Below, piece by piece: positions 7,663 to 15,292 of a stretch of 64,000 nucleotides of DNA (its first letter is position 1; the number at the start of each line of letters is the position of its first letter). This stretch comes from CAZHTS01 sp964535315 (GTDB lineage: Bacteria; Chloroflexota; Anaerolineae; Anaerolineales; Anaerolineaceae). A program made the translations under genes and the position numbers. A model generated the notes under the pieces. The model saw nothing but the letters and a program-made list of their open reading frames with translations. It searched no databases and had not been told where the DNA came from. The stretch lies in the NCBI GenBank assembly GCA_964535315.1, contig CAZHTS010000003.1, positions 42,975 through 106,974 of the forward strand, read 5' to 3'.

Positions 7663-8763
7663 TCAGTGCGCTAACAAAAAGGCCGCCACCGCCTGCAAAA
7701 CGTCTTCCACCCGTTCTGGATTAAGCGCATAATACTTACCACCATCGCCGCGCCGCTCCGACAGATAACCGGTGGCGGTCAACTGCGAGAGATGCCGCGA
7801 AGCGGTAGATTGGGTCAGGTCCAGACCCTGAATGACATCCTGAGCGCACAGCTCGCCATTCTCTGCCACCAGGCGCAAAATGCGCAAACGGGTATCATCG
7901 GCCAGAGCGTTCAATCGCACCACAATCTCGGCCCGGCTCAAATCCGAAGCCACACCGCGGGCGCCCTTGGGCGAGCGCGCCCCAAATACCACCACCAGCG
8001 CCTTACTCGCATGGTATTTGCCCAGATAGGGCCCCACGTGCGCGTTGGGGACAAAAATCAACCGCTCGGCAGCGCTCAGTGCGCGCTCCCATTTCTTCTC
8101 GGCAAACGTGTGCCCGGTGATCCAACGCGCCGCCTCCAGGCGTTCCATCCCGTTCAGATCGACCTGCTGGAAGGAACGCACCGCTTCCGCCAACAGCGGG
8201 CGTGTCCGCTTCCACTCTGCCGCAAGATACCGTTCCCACATCCGCCACAGATGATCGACAATCAGCGCCTGCATCGCCGGCGGATCGATCACATACTGGT
8301 AGGCGCGCCCTTCCAGATCAATATCCAATTTATCCGGCGAGAAACGTTCTTGTAGAAAATTCAGATACGCATCCACAGAATGGAGCGCAGCGCTCCATTC
8401 CACACCCTGGGCGTTTTCCGTAGCATCCCAACCAACCGACGGCGAACAACACGCATAGCGCGCCATCAGGCGATCCCGCAGCGCCACGGCATCCATGCGC
8501 TTCAGTGCATCCACGTAAGCCGGGAAAGACGGCCAGCCATGTTCCGGCTCAATGGCGTAATAAAAACCGGTCAACACCAGGCGGTTGGTCTGGCGTTCCT
8601 CGCTCGACATGGCCTGCACTGTGTGATAAACCCAATCGTGCAGCCCCGAAATCTGGTCGGCCTGGCTCAACAAGAACAGGCTGTGCAGCAGGTTGTAGGC
8701 CGGTTCCAGCGCGACGCTCACCAACGGCTGGGGGACGGGGAAATCCTGAATGGGTGCGGGCAT
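7663..8763 (-). CDS. ArsR-type winged-helix transcriptional regulator with large N-terminal domain
   Basis: 366 residues. Residues of about 275-360 form an ArsR winged helix (IVVRLNALADDTRLRILRLV, GLDLTQSTASRHLSQLTATG as recognition helix, then a KYYALNPERV wing). The N-terminal 250 residues are mostly helical with no metal-binding Cys pair, resembling the DUF5937-type sensor of some ArsR-like proteins. A long inverted repeat lies just upstream at 8790-8830, suggesting autoregulation. The ligand cannot be told from sequence. Confidence 0.85.
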   Translation of the reverse strand: MPAPIQDFPVPQPLVSVALEPAYNLLHSLFLLSQADQISGLHDWVYHTVQAMSSEERQTNRLVLTGFYYAIEPEHGWPSFPAYVDALKRMDAVALRDRLMARYACCSPSVGWDATENAQGVEWSAALHSVDAYLNFLQERFSPDKLDIDLEGRAYQYVIDPPAMQALIVDHLWRMWERYLAAEWKRTRPLLAEAVRSFQQVDLNGMERLEAARWITGHTFAEKKWERALSAAERLIFVPNAHVGPYLGKYHASKALVVVFGARSPKGARGVASDLSRAEIVVRLNALADDTRLRILRLVAENGELCAQDVIQGLDLTQSTASRHLSQLTATGYLSERRGDGGKYYALNPERVEDVLQAVAAFLLAH

Positions 8764-8789
8764 GTCGGTTGCTCCTGTTTCTCGCTTCT

Positions 8790-8830
8790 ATGCATTTATG
8801 CGGTTTATGCATACTTATGAATAAATGCAT
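8790..8830. promoter_or_regulatory. Inverted-repeat operator upstream of the ArsR-type regulator
   Basis: ATGCATTTAT (8790-8799) and ATAAATGCAT (8821-8830) are perfect 10-base inverted arms, 21 bases apart. A central TATGCATA (8806-8813) is itself palindromic, giving three related ATGCAT elements within 41 bases. It lies 27 bases before the start codon of the minus-strand regulator and about 40 bases from the divergent TATAAT at 8897. Confidence 0.6.
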
Positions 8831-8896
8831 TTTTAGTATACAGAAATTGCCGCAAGCTGTCAAGCCCCTGTTTGGATAAGCGTTGAACGGCTGCGG

Positions 8897-8902
8897 TATA
8901 AT
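8897..8902 (+). promoter_or_regulatory. -10 box of the 8958 gene
   Basis: A perfect TATAAT preceded by a G-rich stretch. A partial -35 (TTGGAT, 8872-8877) lies 19 bases upstream, which is longer than ideal. Confidence 0.45.
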
Positions 8903-8957
8903 AAACGCCAGGAAATTTCTATCCATCCCTCAGACTACAGTTTCTCTCTATTTCCCT

Positions 8958-9368
8958 ATGACCACACCTCCTCCCCCCAATTCTCCCGAAGAAGCCTGGC
9001 ATGACGTCGGGCAACAATTTAAAATCCTCGGTGATAGCCTGGCCTCTGCCCTCAGCGCCGCCTGGAAAGACGAGCACAATCGCCAGCGCGTGATCGAGAT
9101 GCAGGCCGGCCTGCAGGCCATGGTTGAGACCGTCGGCAAGGTCATCGAGGAAAAGGCCGCCTCACCCGAGGCCGCCCACCTGCGGCAAGAAGTCGAAAAG
9201 ACCGCCAGTGCAGTGCACGAGGCCGGAACCCAGGCCGTGCAGGAAGCGCGCCCTCACCTGATCGCCGCGCTGCGCCAGGTCAACCACGAATTGCAAAAGA
9301 TGATCGAACACATGGAACCCCAAACGCCGTCTGCCCCGGATGGCGAGGACCGACCGACAGGATCCTGA
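8958..9368 (+). CDS. Small helical protein of unknown function
   Basis: 136 residues from ATG 8958, almost entirely amphipathic helix after a Pro-rich start (MTTPPPPNSPEEAW). There is heptad-like spacing around EKTASAVHEAGTQAVQEARPHL and a polar tail. There are no Cys residues and no signal peptide. It resembles phasin-like or coiled-coil accessory proteins only in general character. One base separates its stop from the GTG start of the next gene, so the two are likely co-translated. Confidence 0.7.
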   Translation: MTTPPPPNSPEEAWHDVGQQFKILGDSLASALSAAWKDEHNRQRVIEMQAGLQAMVETVGKVIEEKAASPEAAHLRQEVEKTASAVHEAGTQAVQEARPHLIAALRQVNHELQKMIEHMEPQTPSAPDGEDRPTGS

Positions 9369-9369
9369 C

Positions 9370-10590
9370 GTGAGCGATTCCAACCAATCCCTTCGTTCCG
9401 TCGCCATGCCGTTGGCGACGATTGCCATCCTGGCACTGGCGTTCATCATCTGGCTTTTCCTGCCGCCGGTCAAACGCATGTTAACCGCGGTCACCCCCAC
9501 CCCGCAGCCCAGCCTCACGCCGCGCCCTACCCGCACGCCGCGCCCCTCCGCCACTCCCACCCTCACCCCTGAGCCAAGCCCGACGGCGCAGGCCAACCCG
9601 GCCGACACCTTGCAAAATTTAAAGAGCATCGATCCCCCGCTGTTGGCCCCCGCCGTCGAAGTGATCGTCCTCAACGAAGACAAAAATGTCCAGGTGGATC
9701 CGGATTTCACCAATCTACAATGGATCTCTTCGACCACCATCGCCACACAACTGGCGCAAGAGATCCCCGAACCTTACTACGCCACCTTTGGCCCTGCTTC
9801 CGTTATCTGGCGCACAGATAGACCGGTTTCCAGCGGCCTGTACCAGATCTATGTCATGGACACCGTGTATAGTTCCGCCGGCCCACTCGATTTCAAGGTC
9901 GCCCTGGACGATACAGTCCTCTCTCCTTCGCTTGGGCAGACCCACATCGATTTTCAAACCAACCGTTTCGACCCGCGCCAGGTGGTCGATAAATGGCGTG
10001 ACATCGGCACGTATCGGGTAGACCGCTCCGGCATACTCTCGGTCAGCACCAGCTGGCAGAGCCGGAACGAAGACTCAATCGTCGCCATCGACCGCGTTCT
10101 CATCCTCCACCTGCCCGATCCCGGCATGACGGTGCTCGATCGCCTGCCCCCCGCGGGCCTGCGTTACATCATCGATGAGATCGCCGCCACCAAAGAAAAG
10201 ATGGGGCTCTCCCTCACCCGTACCGATGTCCTGGCCTGGGGCGGCAGTTATGAAGTCGTCATCAACCCGACCGAAGATTGCCGCGTCACCTGGGAAACAT
10301 CCGAAACCGTCCCCCCCGGTCAATTCCAGATTGCCATGTGGGTGCCGGCCAACAAAAACCAGCCCGTGGTAAATTTCCGCGTTCTGGCTGACGATACAGA
10401 GCTTGAGCCCGGCCCCTTCAGCGGCGCCCTGACCAGCGGCAACCCCGAAGGCGGCTGGATCAGTCTGGGAACCTGGAGCACGCCGCGCGTCATGGAAAAG
10501 CCCGTGCGTCTCAAGGTGCAGATGTCCATTCCCGCCGGCACCACCGGAGAAATTCCGGTGGACGCGGTGGCCTTCATGCGCATACCCTGA
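9370..10590 (+). CDS. Membrane-anchored surface protein with Thr/Pro stalk
   Basis: 406 residues from GTG 9370, one base after the preceding stop. A single membrane segment (LATIAILALAFIIWLFLP) is followed by a stalk of TPxP repeats (about residues 45-85) and then roughly 320 residues of predicted beta structure outside the cell. The block YATFGPASVIWRT...SSGLYQIYVMDT resembles golvesin-type or carbohydrate-binding jelly rolls, and a second similar block starts near CRVTWETSETVPPG. No catalytic motif is evident. Probably an adhesion or envelope protein. Confidence 0.75.
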   Translation: MSDSNQSLRSVAMPLATIAILALAFIIWLFLPPVKRMLTAVTPTPQPSLTPRPTRTPRPSATPTLTPEPSPTAQANPADTLQNLKSIDPPLLAPAVEVIVLNEDKNVQVDPDFTNLQWISSTTIATQLAQEIPEPYYATFGPASVIWRTDRPVSSGLYQIYVMDTVYSSAGPLDFKVALDDTVLSPSLGQTHIDFQTNRFDPRQVVDKWRDIGTYRVDRSGILSVSTSWQSRNEDSIVAIDRVLILHLPDPGMTVLDRLPPAGLRYIIDEIAATKEKMGLSLTRTDVLAWGGSYEVVINPTEDCRVTWETSETVPPGQFQIAMWVPANKNQPVVNFRVLADDTELEPGPFSGALTSGNPEGGWISLGTWSTPRVMEKPVRLKVQMSIPAGTTGEIPVDAVAFMRIP

Positions 10591-10627
10591 CCCCGTCTGC
10601 CCCGCGGGTCATACCGGTAACACCCCC

Positions 10628-10670
10628 AGATGTGCTCGCAGCCATGACTGCGAGCACATCTAATTTTATT
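10628..10670 (+). terminator. Rho-independent terminator
   Basis: Perfect 14-bp stem: AGATGTGCTCGCAG (10628-10641), 6-base loop, CTGCGAGCACATCT (10648-10661), then AATTTTATT. It closes the 8958-10590 unit. Confidence 0.9.
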
Positions 10671-10735
10671 CGTGCACGACTACACTCTATAACAGATACA
10701 AAATGCTCTGTATTACATTGCCAAGGAGTCTAGCC

Positions 10736-12214
10736 ATGCACATTCTATTGACCTACCCCGAATTCCCTGACACTTTCTGGAGCTTTAAACATGCGCTCCG
10801 TTTCGTTCACAAACGCGCCTCTTCGCCGCCCCTCGGCCTGCTGACCGTGGCCGCCATGCTGCCCAACGAGTGGGAAAAACGCCTGATCGATCTCAATGTC
10901 CAACCACTGTGCGACGAGGACATCGCCTGGGCAGACATGGTCTTTATCAGCGCCATGGTCGTCCAGCGTGAATCCACCCGCCAGGTGATCCAGCGCTGCC
11001 ATGCGGCCGGAAAGACCATCGTGGCCGGCGGCCCAATTTTCAGCGGCGAATGGGAACAGTTCCCCGAGGTGGATTACTTCGTACTCGGCGAAGGTGAGCT
11101 CACTCTGCCACGCTTCCTGAGCGATCTGGCCAACAACTGCCCCCAGCACGTCTATACCGCCGAGGGCTACGCCGATCTGGCCAGTTCACCGGTTCCCATG
11201 TGGGAACTGGTCGACCTCCGTCGTTACGAATCGCTCAGCATCCAGTATTCGCGCGGCTGCCCCTTCAACTGCGACTTTTGCAATATCACCGCCATGCTCG
11301 GACACCGGCCACGCACTAAAAGCGCCGCCCAGATCATCGCCGAATTGGACAAGATGTATGCCCTCGGCTGGCAGCGCGGCGTATTTTTCGTCGATGACAA
11401 TTTCATCGGCAACAAACGCCAGATCAAAGAAGAAATCCTGCCGGCGCTGATCGAATGGCGCAAAGATAAAAGCGGTTATAACTTCATCACCGAGGCTTCG
11501 ATCAACCTCTCGGATGACGAAGAACTAATGGATCTGATGACCGCCGCCGGCTTTACCTCGGTCTTCGTCGGTATCGAAACCCCCGATGAGAGCAGCCTGG
11601 CCGAATGCGGCAAAGGCCAGAATACCCGTCGCGATCTGGTTGAATGTGTGCGCCGCCTGCAAAACCGCGGCATCCAGGTGATGGGAGGTTTTATCGTTGG
11701 TTTCGATAACGATACCACCAGCATCTTCCAACGTCAGATCGAATTCATCCAGAATAGCGGCATCGTCACTGCCATGGTTGGCATGCTCCAGGCCCCTTAC
11801 GGCACCCAGCTCTACGCTCGCATGGAAAAGGAAGGCCGCCTGGTGCACGAAATGTCAGGCGATAACGCCGACGGCTCAACCAATATCATCCCGCGCATGG
11901 GCCTGGAAACACTGAGCGCCGGTTATCGCCAGGTGGTACACGAGATTTATTCGCCAGAAAAATTTTACCAGCGGGTCAAAACCTTCCTGCGCAACTACAA
12001 CCCGCCCATTATTCACACCAATTTGCAAATTGTCGAAATCCTGGCCTTCTTCCAATCCATCTGGCAGTTGGGCATCGTCGGCAAGGAGCGGCGCGAATAT
12101 TGGCGGTTGTTCTTCTGGGCGTTATTCAAATACCCGCGCAAATTTGCCATGGCCATCACTCTGGCCATCTACGGCTTCCATTTCCGCAAAGTCAGCGAGC
12201 TAAATGGCATCTGA
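10736..12214 (+). CDS. B12-binding-domain radical SAM protein
   Basis: 492 residues from ATG 10736 (AAGGAG 7 bases upstream). Residues 1-140 fit a cobalamin-binding-type domain (PPLGLLTVAAMLP, then VAGGPIFSGEWE). The radical SAM motif is C175-x3-C179-x2-C182 (SRGCPFNCDFC), with the later GGFIVGFDND segment typical of these TIM barrels. The C-terminal 100 residues match the DUF4070-like tail of this group. Members methylate or rearrange unactivated carbons, often in lipid or hopanoid tailoring; the substrate here is not evident. It stands alone after a terminator. Confidence 0.9.
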   Translation: MHILLTYPEFPDTFWSFKHALRFVHKRASSPPLGLLTVAAMLPNEWEKRLIDLNVQPLCDEDIAWADMVFISAMVVQRESTRQVIQRCHAAGKTIVAGGPIFSGEWEQFPEVDYFVLGEGELTLPRFLSDLANNCPQHVYTAEGYADLASSPVPMWELVDLRRYESLSIQYSRGCPFNCDFCNITAMLGHRPRTKSAAQIIAELDKMYALGWQRGVFFVDDNFIGNKRQIKEEILPALIEWRKDKSGYNFITEASINLSDDEELMDLMTAAGFTSVFVGIETPDESSLAECGKGQNTRRDLVECVRRLQNRGIQVMGGFIVGFDNDTTSIFQRQIEFIQNSGIVTAMVGMLQAPYGTQLYARMEKEGRLVHEMSGDNADGSTNIIPRMGLETLSAGYRQVVHEIYSPEKFYQRVKTFLRNYNPPIIHTNLQIVEILAFFQSIWQLGIVGKERREYWRLFFWALFKYPRKFAMAITLAIYGFHFRKVSELNGI

Positions 12215-12267
12215 TGAGCGCCCGTTTGAACGCGCCAACATGCCCGATTTGGCCTGACAGCGCCCCC

Positions 12268-12303
12268 ATAGGGTATAATACCCATAACCCGTAGGGTATA
12301 ATG
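12268..12303 (+). promoter_or_regulatory. Tandem -10-like repeats upstream of a small gene
   Basis: TAGGGTATAAT occurs twice, with TATAAT boxes at 12274-12279 and 12297-12302, exactly 23 bases apart. The first lies in a perfect palindrome GGGTATAATACCC (12271-12283). The second -10 is only 26 bases before the start codon. Either could serve the gene at 12328; the palindrome may be an operator. Confidence 0.5.
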
Positions 12304-12327
12304 CACTATTCACACAGGAGGCGCTTG

Positions 12328-12597
12328 ATGGCTATCCAGAACACACCTGAAGAACGCCAGCTAATGAAGCTGATCGAGAAGATGCCGGTCCCGGTTGAAG
12401 ACCAACAGACCTGGAATGAAACAATTCGCAATGAAGGGTTGAACGAAGAACTGGCCGAAGAAATTCGCCGCAAACTGGTGACGGTTGCTGAAGGCGAAAC
12501 GCTGGCCCCGGCGCGCGCCCGCATGGCCGCCGACCTGTCTCGCCTGGTACGCTCCTGGCGCCTGGGCAAGGGCAGCCACAACTTCCACCGCCGCTGA
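12328..12597 (+). CDS. Small uncharacterised soluble protein
   Basis: 89 residues from ATG 12328, preceded by AGGAGG (12316-12321) at 6 bases. It is mostly helical and charged (EERQLMKLIEKM, ARMAADLSRLVRSW), with a His/Arg tail and no signal peptide, Cys or recognisable fold. It has its own promoter region and a strong terminator, so it is a monocistronic, probably well-expressed gene. Confidence 0.7.
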   Translation: MAIQNTPEERQLMKLIEKMPVPVEDQQTWNETIRNEGLNEELAEEIRRKLVTVAEGETLAPARARMAADLSRLVRSWRLGKGSHNFHRR

Positions 12598-12615
12598 TCC
12601 GCTGGACGAAAAGTA

Positions 12616-12650
12616 AAACGAGACCGCCTCAACAGGCGGTCTCGTTTGCT
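12616..12650 (+). terminator. Rho-independent terminator
   Basis: AAACGAGACCGCCT (12616-12629), CAAC loop, AGGCGGTCTCGTTT (12634-12647): a 14-bp stem with T-rich 3' side. The flanking A/T runs would let it work in both directions. Confidence 0.9.
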
Positions 12651-12794
12651 TTGTATGCCGGCGCCCGGTCACCGTGTGTATAATGTTTCGAGCAGGTTTT
12701 GTCACCCCGCCTTCCCACTCATGATATACTAACTTCATACAAAGCATATCAAGACATCCTTATCCGGGCAAGGATAGGGATACCTGGAGGGAAC

Positions 12795-13949
12795 ATGGCA
12801 GTTTATCTGGCGTTCAAGGAAGTCTGGCGTAACCGGGGGCGTTTTTTTCTGTTCAGTCTGGTGATTGCCCTGATCACCACCCTGGTGCTCTTCATCGCGG
12901 CCCTGGCCGAAGGGTTGGCGCTTGCCAACCGGCAATTCTTGCAAAAATTAGACGCCGAATTGCTTGTCTTCCAAAAAAACGTGGATACCTCGCTCAGTAC
13001 CAGCCGCATCGGGCGATCCAAGATCAACGATGTGCGCCGTATCGAAGGGGTAAAGGCCGTAGGCTCGTTGGGCTTGAGCAGTGGGACGCTGGTCTACGGC
13101 CCGTCGCGCAAGAACCTCAACATCTCGCTGATCGGCATCGAACCTGGCGAACCGGGCACACCGCTTCTATTTGCCGGCCGCGAACTGAGTACCAGTCGCG
13201 GCAACGAGGTCATCATCGACGACAACCTTGCCAGCCGGGCCGGCGTGCGCGTCAATGATGTCATCACCATCAAGACCATTCAAGGCACCGACGAGAAATT
13301 CTTCGAACTGCTGGTGGTTGGCATGACCGACGGCCAGCAATATCTCTTCCAACCATCGGTCTTTTTACCCTACCGCACCTGGGACCGCATCCGCCCTCAA
13401 GGCTCCAGCGGCTCCAATCTGGTCGAGTTGACCTCAAACGTCATCGCCGTCAAGCTCAATAATCCAGGTGAATTAGATACCGTCCGCAGCCGCATTGAGA
13501 GTGAGGTAGAAGGGGTCGAAGCGGTTGATATTCCATCGGCCATCGAGGCCATCCCCGGCTACCGGGTGCAACAGAGCACACTCAATACCCAGAGCGGCTT
13601 CACCCTGTTGATCGGCATCCTGGTGATCGGCGGCTTCTTCCAGATCCAATTGCTGCAAAAAGTCCCTCAAATCGGCGTGCTCAAAGCCATCGGCACTTCT
13701 AACATCGTCGTGGCCGCCGCCGTGGTCATGCAAATTGTCCTGGTCACCACTTTTGGCGTCACCCTGGGCGGGTTGATTACGCTGGGACTGGCGGCCGGCA
13801 TGCCCGCCAACGTCCCGATTATTTTCAATGGCTCTTCCGTTATCCTGGCAATCATTGCCCTGTTGTCCATTGGCCCACTGGGGGGGCTGGTCTCCGTTCG
13901 CCTGGCCATTTCAATCGAACCGCTGGCCGCACTCGGCCTGTCGTCTTGA
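12795..13949 (+). CDS. FtsX/DevC-type ABC transporter permease
   Basis: 384 residues from ATG 12795 (GGAGG 4 bases upstream). One N-terminal membrane segment (FFLFSLVIALITTLVLFIAAL), a large extracytoplasmic MacB-like periplasmic-core domain (about residues 45-260) and three C-terminal membrane segments give the usual FtsX layout; the cytoplasmic motif QKVPQIGVLKAIGTS is typical of MacB/DevC. It is followed 10 bases later by its ATPase. No membrane-fusion partner is adjacent, so a substrate cannot be given. Confidence 0.88.
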   Translation: MAVYLAFKEVWRNRGRFFLFSLVIALITTLVLFIAALAEGLALANRQFLQKLDAELLVFQKNVDTSLSTSRIGRSKINDVRRIEGVKAVGSLGLSSGTLVYGPSRKNLNISLIGIEPGEPGTPLLFAGRELSTSRGNEVIIDDNLASRAGVRVNDVITIKTIQGTDEKFFELLVVGMTDGQQYLFQPSVFLPYRTWDRIRPQGSSGSNLVELTSNVIAVKLNNPGELDTVRSRIESEVEGVEAVDIPSAIEAIPGYRVQQSTLNTQSGFTLLIGILVIGGFFQIQLLQKVPQIGVLKAIGTSNIVVAAAVVMQIVLVTTFGVTLGGLITLGLAAGMPANVPIIFNGSSVILAIIALLSIGPLGGLVSVRLAISIEPLAALGLSS

Positions 13950-13959
13950 GGCAGATGAT

Positions 13960-14679
13960 ATGAACACTGTAATCGAAGCCAATGAAGTTAGCAAAGTGTA
14001 CCGCTCCGGCGCCAACAGCGTGCGCGCTGTAGATCAGGTCTCGTTCAACGTCAAAGCCGGTGAATTTGTTGGACTGGTCGGACCCAGCGGCTCGGGCAAG
14101 ACCACCATGCTGGCCATGCTGGCTGCCCTGCTGCTGCCCAGTGAAGGAGCCGTGACCATCGATGGGCAAAATCTGAGCAAACTGAACGATCAGCAGCGCG
14201 TGCGCTTCCGCCGCGAACGGATCGGTTTCACCTTTCAATCCAACAACCTGGTACCCTATCTCACCGTCCAGGAAAACGTCGAACTCATGCTGCGCCTGAA
14301 TGGGCGTTACGACCGCAGCGAGCGCCAGCGGGTGCTCGATTTGCTCGACCGGCTCGGGCTGAGCGAACGGCTCAACAACCTGCCCAGCCAGATTTCAGGT
14401 GGCCAACGCCAACGCGTCGCCATTGCCCGCTCGCTGATCCACAACCCCAGCCTGGTGCTGGCGGACGAACCCACCGCCAGCCTCGATACCGAGCGCGCTT
14501 ACCAGGTCGTGCGTATCTTTTCCGATCTGATCCATGAGCAAAACAAAGCCGGCATCATGGTCACTCACGACCTGCGCATGTGCGTTTACGTCGATAAGGT
14601 CTTCCAGATGAACGACGGCAAAATTTCCTCGGTGCTTTCGACCAAAGCCGAAATCGACGCCCTCATCTCCTGCGGTTAA
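13960..14679 (+). CDS. ABC transporter ATP-binding protein (MacB/LolD/DevA type)
   Basis: 239 residues with all nucleotide-binding motifs: Walker A GPSGSGKTT, Q-loop near FQSNNLVPYLTV, signature SGGQRQRVAIARSL, Walker B LVLADEPTASLD and switch His in MVTHD. Sequence and length fit the MacB/LolD export subfamily that pairs with FtsX-type permeases, here the gene just upstream. The start is taken at ATG 13960. Its end overlaps the convergent yjdF stop by four bases. Confidence 0.9.
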   Translation: MNTVIEANEVSKVYRSGANSVRAVDQVSFNVKAGEFVGLVGPSGSGKTTMLAMLAALLLPSEGAVTIDGQNLSKLNDQQRVRFRRERIGFTFQSNNLVPYLTVQENVELMLRLNGRYDRSERQRVLDLLDRLGLSERLNNLPSQISGGQRQRVAIARSLIHNPSLVLADEPTASLDTERAYQVVRIFSDLIHEQNKAGIMVTHDLRMCVYVDKVFQMNDGKISSVLSTKAEIDALISCG

Positions 14680-15098
14680 CGGCCGCGATGTTTTTCTTTC
14701 TTACGCTGCTGGCGCAGGCGATATTTTTCCGCCTGCGCTTCTTCGCGCTCCTCCTTGCCGGTCTGCCGGCGCTCTTGCTTGCCCCGTTCTCGCTCTGCCT
14801 GCAAGGCTGCTTGAGCGCGCGTACAGCTGCGCCCGCCTTGCTGCGCCATCAGACGCCGCACCTCACGCTGTCTGCGCTTGAAATTTACCTCACCCCGGTT
14901 GACGCACGACGCCGGCTCAAGTGGCGCGCTAAAAACCACCTGGCGGTTGTATTGATGTAAAGCAAAATCAAGCAATTCAGCCTCGCCCGGCTCGGCGCCA
15001 AAAACCACCCGCGCCACAGCATACCCTGCTTCATCGCCGCGTTCAAAAACCGCCACCCAAAAAGGATCTTCAAAGAGAACCGTACATGTATACGCCAT
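14676..15098 (-). CDS. yjdF: YjdF family protein (DUF2992)
   Basis: 140 residues from ATG 15098; a farther upstream in-frame start is excluded because AGGTG sits 5 bases before this ATG. The start (CTVLFEDPFWVAVFER) and the very basic end (RQQRKKEKHRGR) are diagnostic of the YjdF/DUF2992 family, as is FGAEPGEAEL. The biochemical function is unknown; in Firmicutes the gene is controlled by the yjdF riboswitch, which binds azaaromatic compounds. Here too an intricate leader with a terminator lies directly upstream (15099-15213). Confidence 0.9.
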   Translation of the reverse strand: MAYTCTVLFEDPFWVAVFERGDEAGYAVARVVFGAEPGEAELLDFALHQYNRQVVFSAPLEPASCVNRGEVNFKRRQREVRRLMAQQGGRSCTRAQAALQAERERGKQERRQTGKEEREEAQAEKYRLRQQRKKEKHRGR

Positions 15099-15213
15099 TC
15101 TGACACCTGTCAATAAAAAAGCCCCTGCCGCGCAGGGGACTCGTAAATAAAACAACCCCTCAAAAAACGAGGGTCGAGTCACAATCGTCTGGATGTCAGA
15201 TACCGTTTACTTA
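15099..15213 (-). promoter_or_regulatory. Structured 5' leader of yjdF with terminator and ribosome-site sequestration (candidate riboswitch)
   Basis: Read on the minus strand: (i) TCTGACATC (plus 15192-15200) can pair with GGTGTCAGA (15099-15107), which contains the ribosome site; (ii) ACTCG (15175-15179) pairs with CGAGT (15139-15143), enclosing a CCCTC/GAGGG hairpin (15157-15173); (iii) CCCCTG-CAGGGG (15122-15138) followed by TTTTTT (15115-15120) is an intrinsic terminator just before the gene. The parts span the whole leader after the predicted start site. The similarity in layout to the known yjdF riboswitch is inferred, not aligned. Confidence 0.6.
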
Positions 15214-15218
15214 CCCGC

Positions 15219-15224
15219 ATTATA
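15219..15224 (-). promoter_or_regulatory. -10 box of the yjdF leader
   Basis: A perfect TATAAT on the minus strand (plus ATTATA), preceded by GGTGG. It lies between the terminator of the upstream gene and the structured leader, putting the transcript start near 15212. No clear -35 is seen because the upstream terminator occupies that position. Confidence 0.55.
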
Positions 15225-15229
15225 CCACC

Positions 15230-15268
15230 AAAAATACGACCTCCCCTGCTGAGGAACAGGGGAGGTCG
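15230..15268 (-). terminator. Rho-independent terminator of the sortase-fusion gene
   Basis: On the minus strand CGACCTCCCCTG (plus 15257-15268) pairs with CAGGGGAGGTCG (15237-15248) over 12 bp with an 8-base loop, followed by TATTTTTGG. Confidence 0.88.
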
Positions 15269-15292
15269 CGTCTGACCGCCGGAATAATATCC

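Noticed and set aside
12679..12730. Promoter upstream of the 12795 permease (TATAAT at 12679, TATACT at 12725)
   Set aside because: Both -10 boxes are plausible but no -35 is at a normal spacing, so neither was listed as a supported promoter.
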